Shown: positions 1-9,098 of the stretch, in pieces
How the letters are laid out: the number at the start of each line of letters is the position of its first letter
Numbering within the stretch: position 1 is the first letter of the stretch
Program-made: the position numbers and the translations under genes
Notes under the pieces: generated by a model
The model's database searches: none
What the model was told of the DNA's origin: nothing
What the model saw: the letters and a program-made list of their open reading frames with translations, nothing else
Assembly: GCA_024226515.1 (NCBI GenBank)
Contig: JAAELQ010000088.1
Location: 1 to 64,000 of the forward strand
Direction of reading: 5' to 3'
From: a bacterium
GTDB taxonomy: Bacteria > Acidobacteriota > Polarisedimenticolia > Polarisedimenticolales > Polarisedimenticolaceae
Length of the DNA: 64,000 bases

Positions 1-119
1 CCAAGAAAATGCGTCTCGTCGGGATCATCAACTTCAACGACACGCCCGCCAGAATCCCGCAACAACGTATCGGCCTCACTTAGGAGTTTCCGAAGTTGAT
101 CCCGTGATGACTCGTCCAT
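1..119 (-). CDS. N-terminal fragment of an unknown protein, cut by the window edge
   Basis: An ATG at 117-119 on the minus strand opens a frame that stays open for 39 codons to the window edge. The peptide begins MDESSRDQLRKLLSEAD and is hydrophilic and probably helical, followed by an acidic stretch (VVEVDDPDET). An AAGAGAA stretch upstream could serve as a weak ribosome binding site. No signal peptide or domain can be recognised from this fragment. Codon use here is less GC-biased than in the rest of the window. It could be a small cytoplasmic protein or the start of a larger one; function is unknown. Confidence 0.4.
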   Translation of the reverse strand, partial: MDESSRDQLRKLLSEADTLLRDSGGRVVEVDDPDETHFL

Positions 120-354
120 CGGATTCTCTTGTCCATATAACAATGACTTAGGCTGCGAGTTGTAGACTGCAGAACGCTGCGAACTCCGTAGCCTGACGAA
201 CGTTCCTAGCTTACCCCAATTCGCGACAAGCATTCGACGGGCATGGCGTGTGTCGATGTTGCCGGATGGTTATGATGCGCAGCCCGCGGAGCCGGGGGCG
301 CAGGCGATCGTCGTCAACCGACTGCGGGGTCTGATGAGTCCCCGGTGATCCGTA
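120..354. other. Intergenic stretch with no supported gene
   Basis: These 235 bases separate the leftmost gene fragment from the DUF3616 gene. The left half is clearly richer in A+T than the rest of the window, as expected for a promoter-bearing region upstream of the leftward fragment. No RNA gene, strong hairpin or convincing promoter hexamer pair could be identified by eye. Confidence 0.4.
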
Positions 355-1380
355 TCAGTCGATCTCGACCCAGGTGCTGCGGAACGATTGCCGCGTCGGA
401 TCCCCCAGCGTCTTGCAGCGGACGCCGTCGATCTCGCGGTTCCCGTCGTCGCTGAGCAGCAGATAGCGCGTGGGGTTCTCGAACGGGATCAACGCCTCTA
501 CGTCGAGCCCGGGGTCGAGGCGGTGCAACAGGGTGGGCTGCTCGTCGCCGGGGCCGGGCCAGCGATAGAGTGCGAGACGATCGGACGAGCGTCCGGGGCC
601 GGCGACGATAGCGTAGCCGGCGTCGCCGGGAAGTCGCGCGAGGCTGCGAATGCCCGCGCCGTCGAGCGCAAGCAGGGCCGGCTCTTCGAGTCGCGCGCGC
701 TCCTTGCCCTCGATCGTCGCGCGCGGATTCGCCAGCTGCAGCACGATCGCCTTTCCTTCGACCTGCGGATTGCGCAGGCCGAGCAGTAGGCCCTTGCCGT
801 CCCGCGCGACGGCGAGTCCTTCGACGTTCAGCCCGCCTTCTTTCGGTGACAGGTCGGCGTCGCGCCGCCTGCCCGGCGCGATCGCCTCGCGCAGGCCGAG
901 GTTCGCGTGCGTGGGCGAGGCCAGAAGATCGTCGAGCAGCTTCGCGTACGCGCGGCCCACGGGTTGCAATCGGACTTCATCCTCGACCGACTCGACCCTG
1001 GTCGCGAACAGTCGCTGGCGCGAGGGCTCGACCCCGCCGCGGCGGTCGCGGCCGTGCGACCCGATCCAGTACGTGACGTCGCCGATCGTGGCCGCGCCCT
1101 CGATGTCGACCTCCTTCGAGTCCGCGAGAGCCAGGTGCGTCGTCCAGTCGATCTCCTGCAGAGCTGGGCCGTCGCGATCGACGCGATAGACGCGCAGCGT
1201 GTTGTCCTCGTCCGACGCCATCAGCACGCGATCGGCGCCGATCGCGATGCCCGCCGACGCGTCGCAGGTGCCGCGGTGGCTCAGTGTGGGAGGACCCGGG
1301 TCGGAGTTCGAAGCGTTGCAGCCGCCCGCCGAGAGGGCGAGCAGTGCGAGGGCGAGTGCCGCGAAGGCCTGGGTGCGCAT
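355..1380 (-). CDS. DUF3616-type beta-propeller lipoprotein
   Basis: A 341-residue predicted lipoprotein. The chosen ATG (1378-1380) gives a clean type II signal, MRTQAFAALALALLALSAGGC, with the lipidated Cys at residue 21; longer upstream starts would bury it. Motifs such as SKEVDIEGAA, YWIGSHGRDRRGG and GLNVEGLAVARDGKGLLLGL match what I know of the DUF3616 family, which is thought to be a beta-propeller related to esterase-like phytase domains. A substrate is not known for the family. It probably sits in the periplasm or outer membrane. It is divergent from the transglutaminase-like gene at 1505, with 124 bases between them that must hold both promoters. Confidence 0.75.
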   Translation of the reverse strand: MRTQAFAALALALLALSAGGCNASNSDPGPPTLSHRGTCDASAGIAIGADRVLMASDEDNTLRVYRVDRDGPALQEIDWTTHLALADSKEVDIEGAATIGDVTYWIGSHGRDRRGGVEPSRQRLFATRVESVEDEVRLQPVGRAYAKLLDDLLASPTHANLGLREAIAPGRRRDADLSPKEGGLNVEGLAVARDGKGLLLGLRNPQVEGKAIVLQLANPRATIEGKERARLEEPALLALDGAGIRSLARLPGDAGYAIVAGPGRSSDRLALYRWPGPGDEQPTLLHRLDPGLDVEALIPFENPTRYLLLSDDGNREIDGVRCKTLGDPTRQSFRSTWVEID

Positions 1381-1504
1381 TTCAAGAGCCCGATTGCTGC
1401 GGAAAAAGGCCAATATACCGCACGTCGCGCTAACCGACTGGGCGCGTCCTCTTGTCCGTGAACTTCGAGCGTGGCGCCGTGGTAAGACTCGGGTGAGGGA
1501 CGCC

Positions 1505-3544
1505 ATGAACAAAACCAATCGCTGTTTGCTCTTCCTCTTGCTCCTGGTCGTCTGCTTCGGTTGCGCCGACGTCGGCGGAGCCACGCTCGAGGAGCACTAC
1601 TACGCCATCGAGGTCAACGGCGTGCTGTGCGGCTACGGCCACGTGCAGGCGTTCCCGGATCGATACGAGGGCGAGGAGACCGAGCGCGTCGAGCAGCACA
1701 TGCTGATCATGCTCTCGGCGCTGGGCATGGAGTTCAACACCCAGATCGACATCGTGCAGCAGGTCGATCCGCTCACGCGGCAGTACGTGTACCACAGCAG
1801 CAAGGTCGTCCAGGGACAGAAACAGGTGGCGCTGGACTTCGAGGCGCGTATCGACGGCGACGTGGCGCACGTCGTGTCGGGTCTACAGGGCGAGAAGCGC
1901 GCGATCGAACTGCCGCCCGGGACGATCCTGGGCGACGCGTTGTACCAATGGCACCTCAAGCGCGACTTCGTCGACGGGGACGTGAAGTCGACGACGTATT
2001 CGACGCTCGAGGTCGCCGACGCCGAGGTGCAGGAGTCGACCGTGTCGCTGGTCGGCCGCGAGAAGGTCGAGCTCGGCGGCAAGAGCTACGACGCGACGAT
2101 CGTCGAGGGGCTGAACAGGAAGACCGCGATCAAGACCAAGGTGTGGATCGACGACGAGACCGGGCTGATGCTGCGCTTCGAGGTGCCGCCCAACCGCGTC
2201 GTCTACCTGTCGGACCCGAGCGTCGTCAAGCGCATCGAGCTGGGCAATGTCGACGAGAACATCATCGTGAAGGTCGACGAGCAGATCACCGACGTGCAGG
2301 GCATCCGCTACATGAAGGTGCGGGCCCGCATGAAGCCGACCGGCCTGTGGGTCACGCCCGAGAGCCTGAACGTCCCGGGCCAGCGTTTCGTCGGCAGCGT
2401 GACCGACAACCTGGTCGAGGGCGTGTTCGAGATAGAGCACCCGCTGTACGACGGCGCGAACGCTCCCGCCTTCCCGCCCGATTTCGCGGACGACTCCGCG
2501 CTGGCGGAGTTCCTGGCGCCGACCGGGTTGATCGAATCGGACGATCGCGTGCTGATCGAGCGCGCGCAGGAGATCACGCGCGGCGCGGAGGACTCGTGGG
2601 TGGCCGCGACGCGGCTCAGTGAGTGGGTCGCGGTGAACATCGGCTACGCCATCCCCGGCGGCGGCACGGCGCGCAAGACGTACGACATCCGGGCCGGCGA
2701 GTGCGGCGCGCACTCGAACCTGGTCGCGGCGCTGTGCCGCGCGGTCGGCATTCCCGCACGCGTGGTCTGGGGCTGCATGTACAGTCCGAACTTCGGCGGC
2801 GCGTTCGGCCAGCACGGCTGGAACGAGGTCTACATGGGAGACGCGGGTTGGATCCCGCTCGACTCCACCGCGTTCGAGGCGTCCTACGTCGACTCGGGCC
2901 ACATCCGCGTCGGGTCCCACCTGTCTTCCGGCACCGCGCTGAACGGGCTCGAGTTCGAGGTCCTCGACTACCGCCTCGAGGCCGGGGGCACGGCGGACGT
3001 TCCCGTCGAGCCGGGGAAGTACGACGCGTACCTCGGCGACTACACCCACGCCGAGGCGAAGAGGACGTTCACGGTCAAGGTCGTCGACGGCGCGCTGGCC
3101 GTCGACATCCCGCAGCAGGTCGTGCTGGCATTGCGCGAGCCCGACGAGAAGGGACGCTGGTACGCGGTGATGACGCCGCGGCTGTACGTGACCTTCGGCC
3201 CCGGCGACACGGATTCGATGGACGTGCTGACGATCCACGAGATCGTCCACATGCAGCGCACGGCCGAGGCCGAGCCCGACTCCGACGTGCCCGAGCGCTT
3301 CCGCCCCTACCTGGGCAAGTTCCTGCTGCCGCAGGTCAACGCGGAGTTCGAGGTCGTGTTCAAGGACGGCAGCCTGGCCGTCGAGGACCCGCTCGAGAAG
3401 CGGACGATCCATCTGCAGCTACCGGACGAGGACGGCAACTGGGTCGACGAGTTCGACAAGAACAGCGTGTCGTTCCAGCGCGAGGGCGACGGCTCGGTCA
3501 GCGCCATCATGCTCGACGCCGGCAACGCGTTCCGCCGCGACTGA
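1505..3544 (+). CDS. Secreted transglutaminase-like (papain-fold) protein
   Basis: A 679-residue exported protein with a transglutaminase-like core. The ATG at 1505 gives a hydrophobic signal (MNKTNRCLLFLLLLVVCFGC) that may be a type II signal, though the FGC lipobox is poor. A mixed beta region spans about 25-340. The catalytic triad is readable: Cys400 in GECGAHSNL, His437 in GQHGWNEVY and Asp453 in IPLDST. Two similar beta modules follow to the C-terminus (each with a DGALAVDIP- or DGSLAVEDP-like strand). Members of this superfamily are cysteine proteases, amidases or transglutaminases; the substrate cannot be told. It stands alone, divergent from the DUF3616 lipoprotein. Confidence 0.75.
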   Translation: MNKTNRCLLFLLLLVVCFGCADVGGATLEEHYYAIEVNGVLCGYGHVQAFPDRYEGEETERVEQHMLIMLSALGMEFNTQIDIVQQVDPLTRQYVYHSSKVVQGQKQVALDFEARIDGDVAHVVSGLQGEKRAIELPPGTILGDALYQWHLKRDFVDGDVKSTTYSTLEVADAEVQESTVSLVGREKVELGGKSYDATIVEGLNRKTAIKTKVWIDDETGLMLRFEVPPNRVVYLSDPSVVKRIELGNVDENIIVKVDEQITDVQGIRYMKVRARMKPTGLWVTPESLNVPGQRFVGSVTDNLVEGVFEIEHPLYDGANAPAFPPDFADDSALAEFLAPTGLIESDDRVLIERAQEITRGAEDSWVAATRLSEWVAVNIGYAIPGGGTARKTYDIRAGECGAHSNLVAALCRAVGIPARVVWGCMYSPNFGGAFGQHGWNEVYMGDAGWIPLDSTAFEASYVDSGHIRVGSHLSSGTALNGLEFEVLDYRLEAGGTADVPVEPGKYDAYLGDYTHAEAKRTFTVKVVDGALAVDIPQQVVLALREPDEKGRWYAVMTPRLYVTFGPGDTDSMDVLTIHEIVHMQRTAEAEPDSDVPERFRPYLGKFLLPQVNAEFEVVFKDGSLAVEDPLEKRTIHLQLPDEDGNWVDEFDKNSVSFQREGDGSVSAIMLDAGNAFRRD

Positions 3545-3673
3545 GCCGCCCTTAGCGACTCTCCACCTAAAAGGATAAGCTACCGGCGGCCGACCCGGGG
3601 GCGGCGTCCGTTCGCGCCGTCGAACACCATTTTCCGGGGAAAATCGGCCCTAACCAGCACAGGGAGGGAACCG

Positions 3674-4228
3674 ATGGAAGCGGGTAACGCAATGACTCCG
3701 GGCTATGCCTGGCTGGGCTGGGCCCTGATGACCGTGGCCATGTGGGGGGTCTACGGCGTCCTGCTGCACACCGGGCAGATCGCGATGGGAGATCCGGCGA
3801 ACGGTCGCTACAAGGCGTTTCTGTTCGTCGGCGTGGCGTATTTCATCACGGCGGTGCTGGCGCCGCTGGCCGTTCTGTTCCTCAACGGCGCGACCTGGCA
3901 GTTCCCCGTCAAGGGGATGAGCTGGTCGCTGATCGCCGGGATCGCCGGTGCGATCGGGGCCTTCGGCGTATTGCTGGCGTTCGGGGCCAAGGGGTCGCCG
4001 ACCGTGGTGATGTCGATCATCTTCGCCGGCGCTCCGATCGTCAACGCGGCCGTCTCCATTGCGCTGCATCCGCCGAAGGGAGGGTTCGGCGGTCTGCGCT
4101 GGCCGTTCCTGGTCGGAATCCTGCTGGCCGCCCTCGGCGGCACCTTGGTGACCCTGTACAAGCCCGCCCCGGCTCCGCCGAAACCGGCGCCCGTCGCGGC
4201 AGCTCAGGGCAGCGCGGCAGGCCGCTGA
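3674..4228 (+). CDS. Small multi-pass membrane protein, EamA/DMT-like
   Basis: A 184-residue integral membrane protein with about five hydrophobic segments (roughly residues 10-30, 47-68, 80-100, 105-125, 140-160) and a Pro/Ala-rich cytoplasmic or periplasmic tail (APAPPKPAPVAAA). Length and glycine-rich helices resemble half of a DMT/EamA-type transporter, but no signature proves transport. The start at 3674 is preceded by AGGGAGG, a good ribosome binding site; an internal ATG nine codons on (MTPGYAW) is possible. It stands alone in front of the long gene array, with a terminator-like structure at its 3' end. Function is unknown. Confidence 0.6.
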   Translation: MEAGNAMTPGYAWLGWALMTVAMWGVYGVLLHTGQIAMGDPANGRYKAFLFVGVAYFITAVLAPLAVLFLNGATWQFPVKGMSWSLIAGIAGAIGAFGVLLAFGAKGSPTVVMSIIFAGAPIVNAAVSIALHPPKGGFGGLRWPFLVGILLAALGGTLVTLYKPAPAPPKPAPVAAAQGSAAGR

Positions 4229-4260
4229 ATTGCGTTTTTTGCCCTGTTTTACGTTTTTTT
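4205..4260 (+). terminator. Terminator-like hairpins followed by T runs
   Basis: The 3' end of the membrane-protein gene contains a bulged inner hairpin (about 4210-4227) followed by TTTTTT (4235-4240). An outer stem, CAGGGC (4205-4210) with GCCCTG (4241-4246), is followed by TTTT and a seven-T run ending at 4260. The T runs stand out in this GC-rich DNA. The structure would separate the upstream gene from the long array that begins at 4325; any promoter for that array must lie in 4261-4310. Confidence 0.45.
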
Positions 4261-4324
4261 ACACGCATTCGTCGAACCTCACGGGGCGACGGCGTAAGCT
4301 CCTTTGGCTGAATAGGGGATGCTG

Positions 4325-6532
4325 ATGTTCAGGACCGAGAAGACATTGAGCCTCGCTCTGGGCCTTGCCATGCTGGTCGGACTCACCGGCTGCGGCGGCG
4401 AGGAACAGGCGAACTGGACGTACTGGAGAGGGCCGACGTTCAACGGAGTGTCGGACGCCACGGGCCTCGTCTCGAGCTGGTCTCCCGAGGGCGAGAACCT
4501 GGCCTGGATGCAGCCGTTCACCGGGCGCTCGACGCCGGTCGTCGTCGACGGCCGCGTCTGCGCCAACGGCCGCACGGGCGACGACTCGACCAAGCAGGAG
4601 ATCGTGGCCTGCTGGGACGCGGACTCCGGCGACCCGCTCTGGGAAGACAAGTTCAACGTTTACAACACGACCGTGCCGTTCAATCGCGTCGGCTGGGCCA
4701 GCCTGGCCGCCGACCCCGAGACGAGCCGGATCTACGCGCACGGCGTGGCGGGGCAGCTCAACTGCTACGACTCCGCCGACGGCACGCTCGTCTGGTCGCG
4801 CTTTCTGGCTGAAGAGGTCGGGCGTCTATCCGGATACGGCGGCCGCACGCAGACGCCGCTGGTCGACGGGGACAAGCTGATCCTGACCTTCGTCAGCGCG
4901 AACTGGGGCAAGCACGCAGCCCCGCGCCATCGGACCTTCGCGTTCGACAAGCGGACCGGCGACGTCCTCTGGGTCTCGACGCCGGGCAACTTCCCGTTCG
5001 ACATGAACACGCAGTCGGCGCCCGTGATCGCCGAGGTCAACGGGCAGCGCCTGCTGTTCCAGGGTAACGCCGACGGTCACATCTACGGGCTGAAGGTCGA
5101 GACCGGCGAGAAGGTCTGGGAGTTCGAGCTCAGCCGGCGCGGCATCAACAGCACGGTGCTCGTCGACGGCGAGCGGCTGTTCGTCTCGCACAGCGAGGAG
5201 AACGTCGATTCGCCGAACATGGGACGCCTCGTGGCGCTCGACGTCAGCGGCAGCGGCGACGTGACCGACAGCGCCGAGATCTGGCGCGTCGACGAGATGG
5301 CCGCGGGCTTCCCGTCGCCGGCGCTGAAGGACGGCGTGCTGTACGTCGTCGACAACTCGGCGAACCTGTTCGCCTTCGACGCCGCGTCGGGCGAAGAGTT
5401 GTGGGAGCACAACATCGGAACGGTGGGCAAGGGCTCGCCCGTGCTGGCCGACGGCAAGATCTACGTCACCGAGACCAACGGACACTTCCACATCCTCGAG
5501 GCCGACCGTGAGGGCGTCGAGGTGCTGGACAGCGACGAGCTGAAGGTACCCGACGGGCGCTACGCGGAGATCTACGGCTCCGCGGCGATCGCGCACGGCC
5601 GCGTGTTCTTCACGACCGAGGCCGGGGTCTATGCGCTGGCCGAGGGTGGGGCGTTCCAGGCCGGCACCCAGGCGCGCGACGCGGGCGGCACTCCCGCCGG
5701 CAGCGGCGAGGCGGCGTGGCTGCAGGTCTCTCCGACCGAGCTCGTGGTCGTGCCCGGCGAGTCGCTGCAGTTCAGCGCCACCGCCTTCGACGCCCAGGGG
5801 CGGCCGCTGGGCGCCGCCGACGCCGAGTTCGAGCTGGCGGGCCTGCCCGGCACGATCGACGCCGAGGGCAACTTCACGGCCGACGCCGCCGCGACCCTCG
5901 CGGCCGGCACCGTCAAGGCGACCTCGGGCTCGCTCGAGGCCGCGGCGCGCGTGCGCGTCATTGCGCCGCTGCCCTGGGAAGACGACCTCGAGTCCTACGA
6001 GGTCGGCAAGCTGCCTCCGACGTGGGTCGGGGCGCCGGGCAAGTTCGTCGTGCAAGAAAAGGACGGCGGCAAGGTGCTGACCAAGCTGTATCGCAAGCGC
6101 GGCCTGCTGCGCAACGCGTTCTACATGGGCCCGAGCGACATGACGAACTTCACGATCACGGCCGAGGTCATGGGCGGCAAGCGCGGTCGGCGCAAATCGG
6201 ACGCAGGTCTGATCGCCGGCGGCTACACGTTCGACCTGATGGGCAACAAGCAGAAGGTGCAGATCCGTACGTGGCCGTCGGAGAACCGCATTACCCACGA
6301 CGTCGAGTACGCCTGGGAGACCGGCAAGTGGTATCACCTGAAGTTGAAGGTCGACACGACCGGATCGACCGGAAAAGTCTACGGCAAGGTGTGGCCCAAG
6401 GGCGGCAGCGAACCGGACGCCTGGACCATCGAGGTCGAGGATCCGCTTCCGATCGCCGGCGGCAGCCCGGGTCTGCTCGGCTATTCGCCGGCGGACACTT
6501 ACTACGACAACATCAAAGTGACGGTGAACTGA
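4325..6532 (+). CDS. PQQ-like beta-propeller lipoprotein with C-terminal Big-like and laminin-G-like modules
   Basis: A 735-residue lipoprotein. The ATG at 4325 is preferred over 4319 because AGGGG lies six bases upstream; it gives a type II signal ending LVGLTGC (Cys23). Residues about 30-445 carry repeated blades of the PQQ-like/BamB type (LWEDKF, LVWSRF, VLWVST, KVWEFE, ELWEHN). A Big-like beta-sandwich follows (about 460-545, with LQVSPTELVVVPGESLQF), then a laminin-G/DUF1080-like domain (about 550-735, ending SPADTYYDNIKV). Nothing shows a bound PQQ cofactor, so a scaffold or substrate-binding role is as likely as a dehydrogenase. Its stop overlaps the next start (TGATG), so the two are translationally coupled. 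Confidence 0.8.
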   Translation: MFRTEKTLSLALGLAMLVGLTGCGGEEQANWTYWRGPTFNGVSDATGLVSSWSPEGENLAWMQPFTGRSTPVVVDGRVCANGRTGDDSTKQEIVACWDADSGDPLWEDKFNVYNTTVPFNRVGWASLAADPETSRIYAHGVAGQLNCYDSADGTLVWSRFLAEEVGRLSGYGGRTQTPLVDGDKLILTFVSANWGKHAAPRHRTFAFDKRTGDVLWVSTPGNFPFDMNTQSAPVIAEVNGQRLLFQGNADGHIYGLKVETGEKVWEFELSRRGINSTVLVDGERLFVSHSEENVDSPNMGRLVALDVSGSGDVTDSAEIWRVDEMAAGFPSPALKDGVLYVVDNSANLFAFDAASGEELWEHNIGTVGKGSPVLADGKIYVTETNGHFHILEADREGVEVLDSDELKVPDGRYAEIYGSAAIAHGRVFFTTEAGVYALAEGGAFQAGTQARDAGGTPAGSGEAAWLQVSPTELVVVPGESLQFSATAFDAQGRPLGAADAEFELAGLPGTIDAEGNFTADAAATLAAGTVKATSGSLEAAARVRVIAPLPWEDDLESYEVGKLPPTWVGAPGKFVVQEKDGGKVLTKLYRKRGLLRNAFYMGPSDMTNFTITAEVMGGKRGRRKSDAGLIAGGYTFDLMGNKQKVQIRTWPSENRITHDVEYAWETGKWYHLKLKVDTTGSTGKVYGKVWPKGGSEPDAWTIEVEDPLPIAGGSPGLLGYSPADTYYDNIKVTVN

Positions 6533-8022
6533 TGATGATGAAGCATCGCATGTCTCGAGTCCTTTTCGTTTCCGTTCTTGTCGCCGCGCTGTGCTGCACG
6601 GCGGCCGCTGCGGCCGGCGTCGCGCAGTACGGCAACACGCCGTCGAAGAACATGGTCTCCGACGAGACGGGCCTCCCCGAGAAGTGGGACCCGAAGACCG
6701 GACTGAACATCCTGTGGACGGCCGACCTCGGCTCGCAGTCCTACTCCGGCCCCGTCGTGCTCGACGGCCGGGTCTACGTCGGCACGAACAACCAGCAGGA
6801 GTACAACCCGAAGCTCAAGGGCGATCGCGGCAACGTGATGGCGTTCGACATCACCAACGGCAAGCTGCTGTGGCAGTCCGCGCACGCCAAGCTCGGCGCG
6901 GGACGCGTCAACGACTGGCCGCTGCAGGGCGTCTGCTCGACGCCGGCGATCGAGGGCAACCGCGTCTACTACCTGTCGAACCGCGGCGAGGTCATCTGCG
7001 CCGACGCCGAGGGCTTCCGCGACGGTGAGAACGACGGACCGTACAAGGACGAGAAGGAAAAGGGCGAGATCGACGAGGACATCATCTGGAAGTTCGACAC
7101 GATCAACGAGCTGGACGCGTTCCCGCACAACCTCGCCGCCAGCAGCCCGCTGCTCGTCGGCAATCAGGTCTTCCTCATCACCGGACAGGGCGTCGACGAG
7201 GGGCACATCAACGTGCCGTCTCCCGAGGGCCCGAGCTTCGTGGCGTTCAACAAGAAGACCGGCGACCTGATGTGGGAGAGCGCGCTGCCCGGCGACGCCA
7301 TCCTCCACGGAAGCTGGTCCAACCCGTCCTACATCGAGGTCAAGGGCAAGGGGCAAGTCGTCTTCCCCGGCGGCGACGGCTGGCTCTACTCGTTCGATCC
7401 CAAGACGGGCAAGTTGATCTGGAAGTTCGACCTCAACCCGAAGGGCTCCAAGTGGGAGCTCGGCGGTCGCGGCACGAAGAACAACGTCATCTCGACGGCC
7501 GTCGCGTACGACGGCAAGCTGTTCATCGGCGTGGGCCAGGACCCCGAGCACGGCGAGGGGCCGGGCAACCTGTGGGCCATCGACGCCTCGATGACGGGCG
7601 ACGTCACCGAGAAGGCGGTCGTCTGGCACCGCGGCGGCGAGGACTTCCACCGCACGATGTCGACCGCGGCGATCAAGGACGGCCTGATGTACATCGCCGA
7701 CCTCAGCGGTTTCGTCTACTGCCTCGACGTCAAGACCGGGCAGGAGTACTGGAAGTACGACACGTTCGCCGCGATCTGGGGTTCGACCTTCGTCGCCGAC
7801 GACAAGGTCTACATCGGCGACGAGGACGGCGACATCGCCGTGCTGGCCCACGGCAAGAAGATGAAGCTGCTGCACGAGGTCAACATGGGCGCGTCGGCCT
7901 ACACGACCCCCGTGGCGCACGATGGTGTGCTGTACCTCGTCACGCGGACGAAGCTGTTCGCCGTGAAGGACGGCATCCCGGCCAAGGCCAAGCCCGCGGA
8001 GGGCGCGGGCAGCGGTCACTGA
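6532..8022 (+). CDS. Secreted PQQ-like beta-propeller protein
   Basis: A 496-residue protein with a Sec signal (MSRVLFVSVLVAALCCTAAAAAG) and a full PQQ-like propeller; blades end in motifs such as KLLWQS, DLMWES, KLIWKFD and EYWKYD. Three ATG codons in a row (6532, 6535, 6538) leave the exact start open; the first overlaps the upstream stop. An acidic lysine-rich insertion (about 160-185) interrupts the propeller. Tandem arrangement with the preceding propeller lipoprotein and overlap with the adenylating-enzyme gene (TGATG at 8020) put it in the same transcript. Whether it binds PQQ or simply serves as a periplasmic scaffold cannot be seen. Confidence 0.8.
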   Translation: MMMKHRMSRVLFVSVLVAALCCTAAAAAGVAQYGNTPSKNMVSDETGLPEKWDPKTGLNILWTADLGSQSYSGPVVLDGRVYVGTNNQQEYNPKLKGDRGNVMAFDITNGKLLWQSAHAKLGAGRVNDWPLQGVCSTPAIEGNRVYYLSNRGEVICADAEGFRDGENDGPYKDEKEKGEIDEDIIWKFDTINELDAFPHNLAASSPLLVGNQVFLITGQGVDEGHINVPSPEGPSFVAFNKKTGDLMWESALPGDAILHGSWSNPSYIEVKGKGQVVFPGGDGWLYSFDPKTGKLIWKFDLNPKGSKWELGGRGTKNNVISTAVAYDGKLFIGVGQDPEHGEGPGNLWAIDASMTGDVTEKAVVWHRGGEDFHRTMSTAAIKDGLMYIADLSGFVYCLDVKTGQEYWKYDTFAAIWGSTFVADDKVYIGDEDGDIAVLAHGKKMKLLHEVNMGASAYTTPVAHDGVLYLVTRTKLFAVKDGIPAKAKPAEGAGSGH

Positions 8023-9098
8023 TGGCGGGCATGGAACAGCGCGCCGCCGAGGCACGGGCTCGTCTGGACGAGCACGTGCGCGAGATGGTGCAGTGGCACT
8101 TCGACCCGAAGACCGGCTGCCCGTTCTGGCTGGAGAAGGCCGCGCAGTGGGACTTCGACCCGCGCAAGGAGGTCGGCGGATACGACGACCTCAAGATCCT
8201 CGGTCACTTCGAGGACGAGTGGCTGCGCGGCGGGCCGGTGCGGCGCTGGTTCCCGAAGGGGCTCGAGGGCAAGGGCGCCTACGTCTTCGAGACCGGCGGC
8301 TCGACCGGCGTGCCGAAGAGCCGCATCAACTTCGAGGACTTCCAGCGCGACTACGAGATCTTCGGCGACAACCTGTCGGACGCGACCTTTCCGCGCGGCG
8401 CAGACTGGTTGATGCTGGGGCCGACCGGACCGCGGCGTCTGCGACTGGCGATCGAGCACCTGGCGCAGTATCGCGGCGGGATCGCGTTCCACGTCGATCT
8501 CGATCCGCGCTGGGTCGGCAAGCTGGTCAAGCAGCAGCGCTTCCAGGAGATGGAAGAGTACAAGGCGCACGTGATCCATCAGGCGCTGACCATCCTGCGC
8601 GCGCACGACAACATCCACTGCCTGTTCACGACCCCCAAACTGCTCGAGGCCCTGTGCGAGAAGATCTCGCTGGTCAAGCAGGGCATCAAGGGGATCTTCT
8701 GCGGCGGAACGGAGATGAACGCGCAGTTCAATCGGTTCGCTCGCGAAGAGCTCGTGCCCGGGATCGACTTCGTGCCGACCTACGGCAACACGCTGATGGG
8801 CCTGGCGGCGCCGAAACCGTTCGATCCGGCCGACAACTACACGGTCACGTATTACCCGCCCGCGCCGCGCGCCGTGTTCGAGATCGTCGATCCCGACGAC
8901 CTCGATCGCCGCGTGGACTACGGCAAGCGGGGCCGCGTGCTGCTGACCACGCTGACGCGTGAGTTCTTCATGCCGCGGTTCGCCGAGCGAGACGAGGGCG
9001 ACCGCGCCGCCCCGTGCGACGCGTATCCGTGGGACGGCGTGAGCAACCTCGGCCTGTTGACCTCGCTGCAGTCGAGCGTGGCGGTCGGAGTGTACTGA
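8022..9098 (+). CDS. Adenylate-forming enzyme of the LuxE / EhpF / phenylacetate-CoA-ligase type
   Basis: A 358-residue member of the AMP-forming superfamily, about the length of LuxE acyl-protein synthetase and shorter than full CoA ligases. The phosphate-binding loop reads FETGGSTGVPKSR (about 89-101), and IFCGGTEMNAQF plus FVPTYGNTLMG fit the later core motifs (Gly-rich A4/A5 region). The usual C-terminal lid domain is small or absent. Known relatives activate a carboxylate as acyl-AMP and pass it to a partner reductase. The next gene, one base away, is a LuxC-like acyl reductase, so this enzyme probably activates the carboxylic acid for reduction to aldehyde. The substrate (fatty or aromatic acid) is not deducible. 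Confidence 0.75.
   Translation: MAGMEQRAAEARARLDEHVREMVQWHFDPKTGCPFWLEKAAQWDFDPRKEVGGYDDLKILGHFEDEWLRGGPVRRWFPKGLEGKGAYVFETGGSTGVPKSRINFEDFQRDYEIFGDNLSDATFPRGADWLMLGPTGPRRLRLAIEHLAQYRGGIAFHVDLDPRWVGKLVKQQRFQEMEEYKAHVIHQALTILRAHDNIHCLFTTPKLLEALCEKISLVKQGIKGIFCGGTEMNAQFNRFAREELVPGIDFVPTYGNTLMGLAAPKPFDPADNYTVTYYPPAPRAVFEIVDPDDLDRRVDYGKRGRVLLTTLTREFFMPRFAERDEGDRAAPCDAYPWDGVSNLGLLTSLQSSVAVGVY

Noticed and set aside
1883..3412. A 509-codon minus-strand frame opposite the transglutaminase-like gene
   Set aside because: No start signal or domain. The plus-strand gene has a signal peptide and a Cys-His-Asp triad.
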